Assembly (NCBI RefSeq): GCF_000277645.1 | Contig: NZ_AKGG01000011.1 | Location: forward strand, 1 to 64,000 | DNA length: 64,000 bases | Direction: 5' to 3' | DNA from: Weissella koreensis KCTC 3621 | GTDB taxonomy: Bacteria > Bacillota > Bacilli > Lactobacillales > Lactobacillaceae | Shown: one piece after another, positions 17,778-26,897 of the stretch | How the letters are laid out: each line of letters opens with the position of its first letter | Position numbering within the stretch: position 1 is the stretch's first letter | Notes under the pieces: model-generated | What the model saw: the letters and a program-made list of their open reading frames with translations, nothing else | Database searches by the model: none | Told to the model about the DNA's origin: nothing | Translations under genes and position numbers: made by a program

Positions 17778-17793
17778 ATGTCGTTATCGACAT
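17778..17793. promoter_or_regulatory. PadR operator
   Basis: ATGTCGTTATCGACAT is an exact ATGT-N8-ACAT dyad, the form reported for PadR boxes in lactic acid bacteria. It lies about 40 bases upstream of the padA start. Confidence 0.8.
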
Positions 17794-17860
17794 AAAGTCA
17801 AGTTTTTGTTGAACATTAATTCTATCACCTTACTATTTAATTTTTCCCCTTATGAAATAA

Positions 17861-17905
17861 AATAAAAATCCTACTAACATTTAAGTTAATAGGATTTTTA
17901 TTTTA
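17861..17905. terminator. Hairpin terminator
   Basis: AAAAATCCTACTAAC and TTAATAGGATTTTT arms between the pad promoter and the Crp/Fnr gene. It most likely ends the Crp/Fnr transcript. Confidence 0.6.
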
Positions 17906-17984
17906 TTTAACGTTCACTATACTATTATCAAAAAAATATTTTAAATGCTTAAACATAACTTATTCATTATAATGTATATGAAAT

Positions 17985-18683
17985 TCATTTTAATTTCAGC
18001 ATATTTAATTTATCTAAATCCTTAATTATATAGTAATGGTGAAATGAATCTAAAATATTCATTTTTTTAAGTTTAGCGATAATTCTACTGACTGAGCTTC
18101 TATTATTAATTCCACAAAATTTACCAATATCATCATGCAAAAGCTCTAAGTTTATTAATATTACTTTAGTACCATCGCGCAAAATCATTTCTAGACCTGA
18201 TTGCTCAGAACATTGGCTAAAGAAAGCACAGACGGATCCTAATTTGCTATATGTCATACCATATTCCAACATGTTAATAAATGTTCTTAGCTCATTTTCA
18301 TGATGTATATCTATATATTTTTTAAGTTTATAATTGTCATTAACTATTTTACTGAAATTTTTTATATTTATTTTATAAAACCAGGCTTGATAAGATTTAA
18401 CAGTAACTAGATGTGAACTATTTGCTAGTTCATTTCTATCATTAATAAATAAATTTACAATTCCAGGATTATTTTGGAAATTTATATTTATTTCATTACC
18501 GTCCTCATTTAAGATTGAATGTTTAACAATGCCTGATTTTAGTATGTAAATATTTTCTGAAATTCCATCAGAATCATCCAATTGATATCCATTATGTTTT
18601 AAAATTAAATTAGCATATCTATTTTGTGATAATTTATCCATTAAATATTCAATATATGAATTTTCATCTAAATATTTCAACAT
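17985..18683 (-). CDS. Crp/Fnr-family transcriptional regulator
   Basis: 232 residues. An N-terminal cyclic-nucleotide-binding-like barrel (ISENIYILKSGIVKHSILNE) is followed by a dimer helix and a C-terminal helix-turn-helix (DIGKFCGINNRSSVSRIIAKL). There is no cysteine cluster of the Fnr iron-sulfur type. It is clearly related to the regulator at 40350-41024 (shared FCGIN...SSV.RI), and the two flank the adhesin island on either side. Its targets are unknown; the adhesin genes are one possibility. Confidence 0.75.
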   Translation of the reverse strand: MLKYLDENSYIEYLMDKLSQNRYANLILKHNGYQLDDSDGISENIYILKSGIVKHSILNEDGNEININFQNNPGIVNLFINDRNELANSSHLVTVKSYQAWFYKINIKNFSKIVNDNYKLKKYIDIHHENELRTFINMLEYGMTYSKLGSVCAFFSQCSEQSGLEMILRDGTKVILINLELLHDDIGKFCGINNRSSVSRIIAKLKKMNILDSFHHYYIIKDLDKLNMLKLK

Positions 18684-18902
18684 ATTATTTGCACCTTAAT
18701 AATAATATTCCCACTAAACATACTACCTTTCCATATATAATTTATAATTAAATGTATTTTATTATAAAATTTATTACCGTTTTCTTATTTTTATAAAAGT
18801 AATATATATTATAAAAAAAGTAATATATATTAGTAGCTTAAATATATATTACCTTCTTTATTTATTTATAAAAACTGTTTCGTTTGATAGGTGTCTTTTT
18901 TA
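18684..18902. repeat. AT-rich intergenic stretch with short direct repeats
   Basis: The sequence AAAAGTAATATATATTA occurs twice near 18795-18833, followed by a further partial copy. No coding frame and no clear terminator hairpin were found after the adhesin gene. Confidence 0.4.
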
Positions 18903-19478
18903 TTATTTTTTATTACGGCGTTTTTTACTTAACAATGTTCCTAATGCCAGTACACCAGCTAATAATTCTTCTTCAATAAATTTATTTTCCTGATATGCAG
19001 CATCCGTAGATGGCAATGAAGGATCTGCATTATTGTCTGAATGTGAGCCGCTCGTTGAATTACTATCTGATACTGAATCCGATGTTGAATCACTTGTCGA
19101 GTCACTCATTGATTCTGATGTTGAATCACTTTGTGAGTCGGAATGTGAGTCGCTCGTTGAATCTGATGTTGATTCTGAGTCTGACAACGAATCACTATCT
19201 GATACTGAATCACTTAATGAATTACTATCTGATACTGAATCCGATGTTGAATCACTTGTCGAGTCACTCATTGATTCTGATGTTGAATCACTTTGTGAGT
19301 CGGAATGTGAGTCGCTCGTTGAATCTGATGTTGATTCTGAGTCTGACAACGAATTACTATCTGATACTGAATCCGATGTTGATTCACTTGTCGAGTCACT
19401 CATTGATTCTGATGTTGAATCACTTTGTGAGTCGGAATGTGAGTCGCTCGTTGAATCTGATGTTGATTCTGAGTCTCA
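18903..19478 (-). pseudogene. Frameshifted C-terminal part of the serine-rich adhesin (wall anchor)
   Basis: This frame carries on the Ser-Asp-x-Ser repeats after the shift near 19475-19480 and ends in a cell-wall sorting region: LPSTD, a hydrophobic stretch ([12 protein letters not shown]) and a basic tail, KKRRNKK. Sortase A normally needs LPxTG; here the glycine codon reads GAT (Asp), one base from GGT. Without the frameshift it would be joined to the adhesin at 19400-22027. It lacks its own ribosome binding site. Confidence 0.7.
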
Positions 19479-22027
19479 TTGTCTGATACTGAATATGACG
19501 TTGAATCACTTAATGAATTACTATCTGATACTGAATCCGACGTTGAATCACTTTCTGAAGCATTGTCTGATAATGAATCCGACGTTGAATCACTTTCTGA
19601 AGCATTGTCTGATACTGAATCTGATGTTGATTCACTTTCTGAAGCATTGTCTGATAATGAATCCGATGTTGATTCACTTTCTGAAGCATTGTCTGATACT
19701 GAATCTGACGTTGATCCACTTTCTGAAGCATTGTCTGATAATGAATCTGACGTTGAATCACTTAATGAATTACTATCTGATACTGAATCCGATGTTGATT
19801 CACTATCTGAAGCATTATCTGATACTGAATCTGATGTTGATTCACTTTCTGAAGCATTGTCTGATACTGAATCTGATGTTGATTCACTATCTGAAGCATT
19901 GTCTGATACTGAATCTGACGTTGAATCACTTAATGAATTACTATCTGATACTGAATCCGATGTTGATTCACTATCTGAAACATTGTCTGATAATGAATCT
20001 GATGTTGATTCACTATCTGAAGCATTGTCTGATACTGAATCTGACGTTGAATCACTTAATGAATTACTATCTGATACTGAATCCGACGTTGATTCACTTT
20101 CTGAAGCATTGTCTGATAATGAATCCGACGTTGATTCACTCTCTGAACCATTGTCTGAATCACTTAATGAATTACTATCTGATACTGAATCCGATGTTGA
20201 ATCACTTTCTGAAGCATTGTCTGATAATGAGTCTGATGTTGATTCGCTATCTGAAATATTGTCTGATACTGAATCTGATGTTGATTCACTATCTGAAGCA
20301 TTGCCTGATACTGAATCCGACGTTGATTCACTATCTGAAGCATTATCTGATACTGAATCTGATGTTGATTCACTATCTGAAGCATTGTCTGATACTGAAT
20401 CTGACGTTGAATCACTTAATGAATTACTATCTGATACTGAATCCGACGTTGAATCACTTGTTGATTCGCTATCTGAAATATTATCTGAATCACTTAATGA
20501 ATTACTGTCAGATAATGAATCCGACGTTGAATCGCTTGTTGATTCGCTATCTGAAATATTATCTGAATCACTTAATGAATTACTGTCAGATAATGAATCC
20601 GACGTTGAATCGCTTGTTGATTCGCTATCTGAAATATTATCTGAATCACTTAATGAATTACTGTCGGACAATGAATCCGACGTTGAATCACTTGTTGATT
20701 CGCTATCTGAAATATTATCTGAATCACTTAATGAATTACTGTCGGACAATGAATCTGACGTTGAATCGCTTGTTGATTCGCTATCTGAAATATTATCTGA
20801 ATCACTTAATGAATTACTGTCAGACAATGAATCCGACGTTGAATCGCTTGTTGATTCGCTATCTGAAATATTATCTGAATCACTTAATGAATTACTGTCG
20901 GACAATGAATCTGACGTTGAATCACTTTGAGAATTTGAGTGTGAGTTACTTTCGGAAATATTATCTGAATCACTTAATGAATTACTATCAGACAACGAAT
21001 CAGATGTTGAATCACTTTCTGAACCATTATCAGATAATGAATCCGACGTTGAATTACTCTCTGAACTATTGTCAGATAATGAATCAGACGTTGAATTACT
21101 CTCTGAACCATTGTCAGATAATGAATCAGACGTTGAATCACTCTCTGAACCATTGTCAGATAATGAATCAGATTCACTTCCTGAGGTACTTTCGGAATCG
21201 GTACCTGGATTTTCACTGTTCGAATCTGACGTTGAATCACTTAATGAATTTGAATTTGAACCAGATTCAGAATCAGATGATAATGGCGTCCATAAGTTAA
21301 TATCTGTCTTTGCACCATAGTTAGTATTTATTTGCATCATAGCATGAGAACCAAAAACATTAGATCCTACAAGTAGATTTGCATTTAATTTCCATTCGGC
21401 AACATCACCTTTATTTAAGGCAGATAGATCCATTTTCTGACCAGCATAGTACCCAGAAACCGCAGAAGTGTCTTCAGAACCAATATGTGGTTGAATCCAT
21501 CCATCCGTTCTATCTCCAATTTTTGAAGCTATAACTACAACAGTTGATGAAGAAGTATATCTGTTTTCATTAAGATTATTAACTAAAACTTTACCATCTA
21601 AAGATCCAGTGTGCGAAGACCAACCAGCAGTATATGGTCCAGGAGCAACATTCATCATATCCCTATAGCCATGGTTCAAATAATATGCCGTTCTTTCATC
21701 ACGATTACTTGAGTGAATTATGGTATAGTCTTTATCTGATGTCACTACTTTATTGTTTTTACTATCTGACTTAATATCATCAGAAGCTGGTATTGTTGTT
21801 GATTTTTGATTCGCTAATAATTTACTAGTGCTACTGCTACTCGCTTCTGTAGTCTTACCTTCATTTGTTTGCGCATGAACAGCTAATGGTAATGCTGCCC
21901 CCCCACTTAAAATTCCTGCCACACTGGTAATAGTGGCATAAGCCCATGACTTATTAGCTTTATATGCTTTATATCTCTGCTTTTTATCAGATTTTTTTAG
22001 TAATTTTAAATTATTTTTCTTAGACAT
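19400..22027 (-). CDS. Serine-rich repeat glycoprotein adhesin (3' frameshifted)
   Basis: 875 residues in this frame. The N-terminus has an accessory-Sec signal peptide of the KxYKxxK type ([21 protein letters not shown]) ending near AVHAQT. A short Ser/Thr-rich part follows, then a unique domain of roughly 150 residues (about 95-250: [20 protein letters not shown] ... [16 protein letters not shown]), the probable ligand-binding region. About 600 residues of Ser-Asp/Glu/Asn-Ser repeats follow, which would be O-glycosylated by GtfA/GtfB and exported by SecA2/SecY2. The final ~16 residues ([15 protein letters not shown]...) are out of frame, after a shift near 19478. The whole protein would be about 1,040 residues. 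Confidence 0.85.
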   Translation of the reverse strand: MSKKNNLKLLKKSDKKQRYKAYKANKSWAYATITSVAGILSGGAALPLAVHAQTNEGKTTEASSSSTSKLLANQKSTTIPASDDIKSDSKNNKVVTSDKDYTIIHSSNRDERTAYYLNHGYRDMMNVAPGPYTAGWSSHTGSLDGKVLVNNLNENRYTSSSTVVVIASKIGDRTDGWIQPHIGSEDTSAVSGYYAGQKMDLSALNKGDVAEWKLNANLLVGSNVFGSHAMMQINTNYGAKTDINLWTPLSSDSESGSNSNSLSDSTSDSNSENPGTDSESTSGSESDSLSDNGSESDSTSDSLSDNGSESNSTSDSLSDNSSESNSTSDSLSDNGSESDSTSDSLSDSNSLSDSDNISESNSHSNSQSDSTSDSLSDSNSLSDSDNISDSESTSDSTSDSLSDSNSLSDSDNISDSESTSDSTSDSLSDSNSLSDSDNISDSESTSDSTSDSLSDSNSLSDSDNISDSESTSDSTSDSLSDSNSLSDSDNISDSESTSDSTSDSLSDSNSLSDSDNISDSESTSDSTSDSVSDSNSLSDSTSDSVSDNASDSESTSDSVSDNASDSESTSDSVSGNASDSESTSDSVSDNISDSESTSDSLSDNASESDSTSDSVSDSNSLSDSDNGSESESTSDSLSDNASESESTSDSVSDSNSLSDSTSDSVSDNASDSESTSDSLSDNVSDSESTSDSVSDSNSLSDSTSDSVSDNASDSESTSDSVSDNASESESTSDSVSDNASDSESTSDSVSDSNSLSDSTSDSLSDNASESGSTSDSVSDNASESESTSDSLSDNASESESTSDSVSDNASESDSTSDSLSDNASESDSTSDSVSDSNSLSDSTSYSVSDNETQNQHQIQRATHIPTHKVIQHQNQ
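20430..20930 (-). repeat. 78-bp tandem repeats in the adhesin
   Basis: About six nearly identical 78-base units encode the 26-residue motif [20 protein letters not shown] plus TSDSLS. The high DNA identity between units makes slippage, copy-number change and assembly error likely. The less regular Ser-Asp repeats on either side (19030-20430 and 20930-21270) derive from the same theme. Confidence 0.85.
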
Positions 22028-22039
22028 CTCTAAACTTCC

Positions 22040-23104
22040 TTAATAATTATTATTATCTATTAAAATGTCTTCAAATCCTAGTTCCATGTATCTAAGCATT
22101 GCTATAAGGGTTCTTTTTATAAAAAAGCCTTCAGAAACAGCTTTTTGCCATGGCTCAATTTTCTTTAACATCAATTGATAATCTACGTCTGTCACACTTG
22201 ATAATACGTTATCGATTTCATTTAGATTATCCACAACTAAACCGATTCCACGTTCCTCAATCCATTTAGCATGAGCTGTTTTACTCGAAATAATTACTGG
22301 TAAACCAGCTGCTAAATATAATGATAATTTAGTTGGATTATTATATTGCGTATAATCAACAAAATTCATATTAGATTTCTCTTTAATATTATCCGAAACA
22401 ACTAGTCCAAAGCCACCATCAACACTAGCGACAATATCATCACTCGGTAATCGCCCTAACCAATCTACGCTTGGATTCCATAAAACTTTTTCTTCAACAT
22501 GACGGTTATAAATCATTAATGGCGTCGATGCGTGATAATCTATTCCATTGACATCTCGACCACCTACATAGAATAACTGTTTTTTGAATTTCTTATCCTT
22601 AAGAGGACCATCATAATAGTAGTCCCAAATATGCATTGCAATCATGGGTACCATTACGCCATCCTCACGTAGACGCTTAGCTCCCTTCTCATTGGCCACT
22701 AATAATAAGTCGAATTTACGTAATTGTTTGAGCCAGAAATCATTTTCACGATCGTACTGAGCTGTTCCGTCATCAAACATCCATGTTGGAATGTCATGAA
22801 CAAGAGCTACTACACGAACCCGATCTATGGACTTAGCTTGATCAATAAATTCCGATTGGAAATTAAGATAAGTCCATAGCGGAAATTGAATTACTATCAA
22901 ATCACCTGGTTGCACAGGTCCTAAAACAGTATCGATAATATTTTTACGTCTATTACGATCATCCAATTGATAGTAATTACCAAAATTTATTTCCTGAAAG
23001 CCAAGTTCTTGAGCTGAGTGTGAAACATTTTTGCTGACAATTTGAATAGCATCATGTTTTTGACTGTGATTTGACACATTAAAACGGGTAATCCAATTAG
23101 TCAT
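22040..23104 (-). CDS. gtf3: Gtf3-like SRRP glycosyltransferase, copy 2
   Basis: 354 residues. It matches the family of adhesin-modifying transferases (Gtf3/Nss) that add a second sugar to the GlcNAc placed by GtfA/GtfB. Shared features with its neighbour include VVALVHDIPTWMFDD, ANEKGAKRL, the PTKLSLYLAAGLPVI acceptor/nucleotide region and TAHAKWIEERGIGLVVD. It overlaps the upstream copy by four bases and lies 12 bases before the adhesin gene. The two copies are divergent, so they may add different sugars. Confidence 0.8.
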   Translation of the reverse strand: MTNWITRFNVSNHSQKHDAIQIVSKNVSHSAQELGFQEINFGNYYQLDDRNRRKNIIDTVLGPVQPGDLIVIQFPLWTYLNFQSEFIDQAKSIDRVRVVALVHDIPTWMFDDGTAQYDRENDFWLKQLRKFDLLLVANEKGAKRLREDGVMVPMIAMHIWDYYYDGPLKDKKFKKQLFYVGGRDVNGIDYHASTPLMIYNRHVEEKVLWNPSVDWLGRLPSDDIVASVDGGFGLVVSDNIKEKSNMNFVDYTQYNNPTKLSLYLAAGLPVIISSKTAHAKWIEERGIGLVVDNLNEIDNVLSSVTDVDYQLMLKKIEPWQKAVSEGFFIKRTLIAMLRYMELGFEDILIDNNNY

Positions 23105-24177
23105 TTCTTCACCTCCACATCAACTTGACGATCAGTAAAACCAAGTTCTAAGTAACGAATAGCTTCAATAGCCGCTTCTTTTGCAAAGAAACCACTAGTC
23201 ACTGCACGTTGCCACGGTTTTATATTTTCAACCATTTTTTGATAATCATCATCGCTTAGGTTATGAATAAGATCATCAATGTCTGAAATAGAATCAACCA
23301 CAAATCCAAGACCTTGATCTTTAACCCACTGAGCATGAGCAGTATTTGGCATTGTAATAACAGGAAGCCCTGATGCCAAATATAATGACAGTTTCATAGG
23401 ATTATTATATTCACCATAATGATTCATCCCCTTTAATCCACCAGTTTTAGGATAATAGAGTAATCCAAATCCACCTTCCAGTTGACTAGGAATATCATTA
23501 CTATTCATTGCACCAAGTAATTGAATATAATTTGGTAATTTTTCTTTATTCCAGTTTGGTCCAATAAATTTAATTGGAATTTCAGATTGATATTCTTCAA
23601 TCATGGCTGAATCAATTCCAGTTGCAACATAGTAAATTTGATCAATTCGCTTTTTTTCTTGCAATGGTCCTTGGTAAACAAAGTCAGACAGATACATGGC
23701 GATCATTGGTGTTTTAACTCCGCCCTCTGTTGCTAATCGTTTAGCCATTTTTTCATTAGCAGAAATTACTAAGTCATAACGATTCAACATCCATAGTGAG
23801 GCGTCTACAGTATAATCACGTTTCCTATTATCATGAATCCAAGAAACAATATCCCAAACAAGAGCAACAATTTTGGCTTTTCGAGTATTCTTTAGATAGT
23901 CAATATACTCAAGTTCAAATTGAGTATAATTAGTCCACATCGGATATTGAACAATTACAACATCCCCAGGTAGTACCAAACTTAAAAGCGCCTCTAAACG
24001 GTCTTTTCGAGCTGCCTCTCCCATCTCCTGTAATTCACTTGCATACATTCTTGGATAATGTAATCGTCTAAATCCAATCTGACTAATAGAATCAGCTGCC
24101 ATTTGATTAGCGATAATTCCAGAAGCCCGGTTAGATACGTATTCATTATCGTCAACTTGTGTTATCCAATAGGTCAT
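23101..24177 (-). CDS. gtf3: Gtf3-like SRRP glycosyltransferase, copy 1
   Basis: 358 residues, a paralog of the next gene. Conserved blocks are VVIVQYPMWTNY, IVALVWDIVSWIHD, SANEKMAKRLATEGG, NNPMKLSLYLASGLPVI and TAHAQWVKDQGLGFVVD. It probably extends the O-glycan on the serine-rich adhesin in the cytoplasm before export. Its stop overlaps the start of copy 2 (ATGA). An AAGGG-type site precedes the ATG. The exact sugar added cannot be read from sequence. Confidence 0.8.
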   Translation of the reverse strand: MTYWITQVDDNEYVSNRASGIIANQMAADSISQIGFRRLHYPRMYASELQEMGEAARKDRLEALLSLVLPGDVVIVQYPMWTNYTQFELEYIDYLKNTRKAKIVALVWDIVSWIHDNRKRDYTVDASLWMLNRYDLVISANEKMAKRLATEGGVKTPMIAMYLSDFVYQGPLQEKKRIDQIYYVATGIDSAMIEEYQSEIPIKFIGPNWNKEKLPNYIQLLGAMNSNDIPSQLEGGFGLLYYPKTGGLKGMNHYGEYNNPMKLSLYLASGLPVITMPNTAHAQWVKDQGLGFVVDSISDIDDLIHNLSDDDYQKMVENIKPWQRAVTSGFFAKEAAIEAIRYLELGFTDRQVDVEVKK

Positions 24178-24195
24178 TCTTTATTGTTTTCCCTT

Positions 24196-24963
24196 CTAGT
24201 TATTTTTACTCAAAAAATATTTAATCTGTTTTATTTCAGAATCTGTTAAATGATAAAAACAATTTTTTTGATGTTCTAACACTGATAAATTTTTAAATTC
24301 AAATTTGTTTTTAATTTCATTTAACAACTCTTTTAAATTATTGCCGTCAGTATATACATGAATGATGCCTCCCAAAACTGATTTATCAATCAATTCTGGG
24401 ACTTCTGTTATTGTTGATGGCCCACGTGAAAAAGTTATCCCTAACCTTTTCCCAACCGCTCCATTTATGGCAGGTGTCGTAAAAATAAAACTACCATGTT
24501 TCCCTAAGTGGGCTGTGACAATACGTTTATCCTTAACATTGTTAATTTCTAGATAATCAAATTTAAGCCATTTATTATTTAAATTTAGTAAGCTTATTTC
24601 ATATGAAACTGCATCATCAGGATAAGTGAATTTATCGCTTAGCCCTTTTAATATAATTCCATCAATTTTTTCTTGATTGATATCATAAAAAATAATTTGT
24701 AATTGTACCGACAGTCCATTATCAGACTCCAGCTGTGCCGTTAATTTATATTTTTGACCTGATTCCAGTAAAGGTAGCGTTGGTTTAATTCCCTGTTCGA
24801 TATAATTTGTTTTTGAACGCCATGTACACAATACTTTTCCTGGAGAAAACGTTTCGTTAGAAAAATAAACTTTACCATCTTCTAGATATCGTATATCAGT
24901 ACCTGTTACAGCAACATCACTTAAGTTATCTGGCCAACGAGTAAAATAAATATTATTCATCAC
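24196..24963 (-). CDS. asp3: Accessory Sec system protein Asp3
   Basis: 255 residues. It matches Asp3 in its opening (IYFTRWPDNLSDVAVTGTDI), in the carbohydrate-binding-like beta domain with GQKYKLTAQLES and in position after asp2. Asp3 works with Asp1 and Asp2 in a cytoplasmic complex that binds the glycosylated adhesin and hands it to SecA2. Its start overlaps the end of asp2 by 11 bases. Confidence 0.85.
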   Translation of the reverse strand: MMNNIYFTRWPDNLSDVAVTGTDIRYLEDGKVYFSNETFSPGKVLCTWRSKTNYIEQGIKPTLPLLESGQKYKLTAQLESDNGLSVQLQIIFYDINQEKIDGIILKGLSDKFTYPDDAVSYEISLLNLNNKWLKFDYLEINNVKDKRIVTAHLGKHGSFIFTTPAINGAVGKRLGITFSRGPSTITEVPELIDKSVLGGIIHVYTDGNNLKELLNEIKNKFEFKNLSVLEHQKNCFYHLTDSEIKQIKYFLSKNN

Positions 24964-26539
24964 TAACCTCTTTTATTTCTGTTTCCAATTCGTTTTTATG
25001 AAAGTTACGCTTGAAATCAGCAGCCAACAAATCTTGATATTGTTTAAAAAACCAAGTATTTATTCCATTTGTATCATCATTATGTCGTCCCTCTAATCCT
25101 TTATGTAGCACTTTTGCAGTCGGGTAATTTTCTTTTAAATGCTTGAAAATTTTATTAAAAGGACGATCTGTATCTTGTAACATATAGGCAATAGCAAAAG
25201 TTGTTTTAGAAAAATCTGCAGATAAAAATAAATTCCAGAAGTCTTTATCCATTTCCAATGCACTATCTTTATTTAATTCTCCTTGAGTATGAATGATTGT
25301 ATCCATTGCTAAATCCCATTCATAAGGAGAATACAATCTAGAATTTAATGCTAAATTACCAATTCCTGCTAAGGGTTTTCCTACCAAAATACCATGAGGT
25401 TCTAGCATTGCCCCATAGTAGAATGATGCATATGTTCCCATCGATAGTCCTGATAAATTTAATTGATTATTAGTAAAACCTAAATAATCTAATTTTTCTT
25501 GAATGATTTCAACTAACTGTTTTTCTAAATTTCCACCTCGATAAAAAGCTCCACCAACAATTCTTGGGTCGTATACTAACATGAAAGGTGATCCAAGACT
25601 TCCCATCATCCAACGTCCTTCGTATCCTTCTGATGGTCTAAAACCAGAAAAATATATATTCAATGGTGGCTTTAAATCTCCAACATTAAAGTAATAACCT
25701 AATTCTTCATTTCCCCGATTGGGATCAACTAAACGTTTTCCTCCTATAGCCAAAAAATTATCAGAAGATAGGTGATAACGTAAGTGAATATCACCTATCT
25801 CTAATTTGCCCCGACCTTTAGCAAATAAGGCAATATTTAGAGGAAAATTAGGAAACCCAATATTTCGATAAACTTCCCCCAAATTCAAATTTTCACCATC
25901 AAAATCCCATAAAATGATCTCGCCATCTTTTTCATAATATGCGCGGTAAAAGTATTTTATGTTTTCACCGTGCACCTTAATTTCAGCATGAAGCTGTGTT
26001 CTACCAGTTGGCCCCCATTTGTTTTTCCATAGAATAATTTCTGAGAAATCATCCCCAAAGTCACCATCAAAGATAAATTTTCCGGAACCTTTTTTTTGAA
26101 TCTCACCGAAGAAGTTTTTTGATAATTCAACCATGCTGTTATCAATACTGGTTCCCCAAGGTTTAACTGCGTAGTTAACATTTAGATATTCAACGAAATT
26201 GTAACCTTGATCTAATAAATTAACCTGCATGGCGCCTTTTAAGGCTAAAACTTTACGATTTTTAACTGAAGTATTGCCTATGTCTTCATAAAAAATCTGA
26301 TAACTTGGTAGGTAACGTAATATTTCCAAAGATAATTTTTCGATCTCATTTGATCCAAACAAAAATATATTTCCAGAATTATTTGGATTTTCCAATGGTA
26401 TTGCTGATAATTTTTCAAAACTTTCTTCTAATTTGTACAAAGAAACATCAACATAATGAAATTCAAATTGTTGATCTAAATTTGAAATTCCTTTAATCTT
26501 TTCTCCACCAATTTGTATTAATAGTTTCGCTTTAGCCAT
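24953..26539 (-). CDS. asp2: Accessory Sec system protein Asp2 (O-acetyltransferase type)
   Basis: 528 residues, normal length. The C-terminal half is an alpha/beta-hydrolase domain with the nucleophile motif GLSMGTYASFYYG and a later histidine region (LEGRHNDDTNG). Asp2 acetylates GlcNAc on the adhesin and takes part in export. The N-terminal half carries beta-rich carbohydrate-binding-like sequence (FSGFRPSEGYEGRWMMGSLG just precedes the catalytic part). It overlaps asp1 and asp3. Appears intact. Confidence 0.88.
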   Translation of the reverse strand: MAKAKLLIQIGGEKIKGISNLDQQFEFHYVDVSLYKLEESFEKLSAIPLENPNNSGNIFLFGSNEIEKLSLEILRYLPSYQIFYEDIGNTSVKNRKVLALKGAMQVNLLDQGYNFVEYLNVNYAVKPWGTSIDNSMVELSKNFFGEIQKKGSGKFIFDGDFGDDFSEIILWKNKWGPTGRTQLHAEIKVHGENIKYFYRAYYEKDGEIILWDFDGENLNLGEVYRNIGFPNFPLNIALFAKGRGKLEIGDIHLRYHLSSDNFLAIGGKRLVDPNRGNEELGYYFNVGDLKPPLNIYFSGFRPSEGYEGRWMMGSLGSPFMLVYDPRIVGGAFYRGGNLEKQLVEIIQEKLDYLGFTNNQLNLSGLSMGTYASFYYGAMLEPHGILVGKPLAGIGNLALNSRLYSPYEWDLAMDTIIHTQGELNKDSALEMDKDFWNLFLSADFSKTTFAIAYMLQDTDRPFNKIFKHLKENYPTAKVLHKGLEGRHNDDTNGINTWFFKQYQDLLAADFKRNFHKNELETEIKEVSDE

Positions 26540-26897
26540 CTATCACATCCCCCCAATCGCTCATAATTTGATCAGACGAATTTTTATTGATCATCTCCAC
26601 ACTTTCAACCAAAGCTTTATTCCATATCTCATTACTGTCTAGATATGTTGAAAGAACATCAAATAACTCATTGTTAGATTTAATGATGTTTCCATTTTTA
26701 CCATCTTTGAAGTATATTGATGATTGAAAACTAATGAATGGAATCCCATTGCTTAATACAATTGATTCTTTAAAGGCATCATTAGTTTTTCGAAAATTAA
26801 CATAAATTCGACTAATAGATAGATCTTGTTGATTAATTTTTGTTAACGATTTAAATCTATAGTCAACATGATGAATAAATGAATATGCAGTAATCAT
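26532..26897 (-). pseudogene. asp1: Asp1, C-terminal fragment
   Basis: 121 residues: SISRIYVNFRKTNDAFKESI, GIPFISFQSSIYFKDGKNG and a tail with QIMSDWGDVIDG. This corresponds to the end of the GT-B-like Asp1 protein. The ATG overlaps the stop of the longer part as ATGA. Reading upstream in this frame gives GFENM before ITAYSF, with no break in the domain, so a one-base shift just upstream split the gene. A second start with coupled translation is also possible. Confidence 0.7.

Noticed and set aside
19400..21270. The short tandem repeats as a possible CRISPR array
   Set aside because: Units are in-frame Ser-Asp coding repeats without unique spacers, and no cas genes are nearby.
19010..21320. 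Long plus-strand frames (up to 755 codons) opposite the adhesin
   Set aside because: They exist because the repeat codons contain no stops in antisense. They lack ribosome binding sites and recognisable domains.
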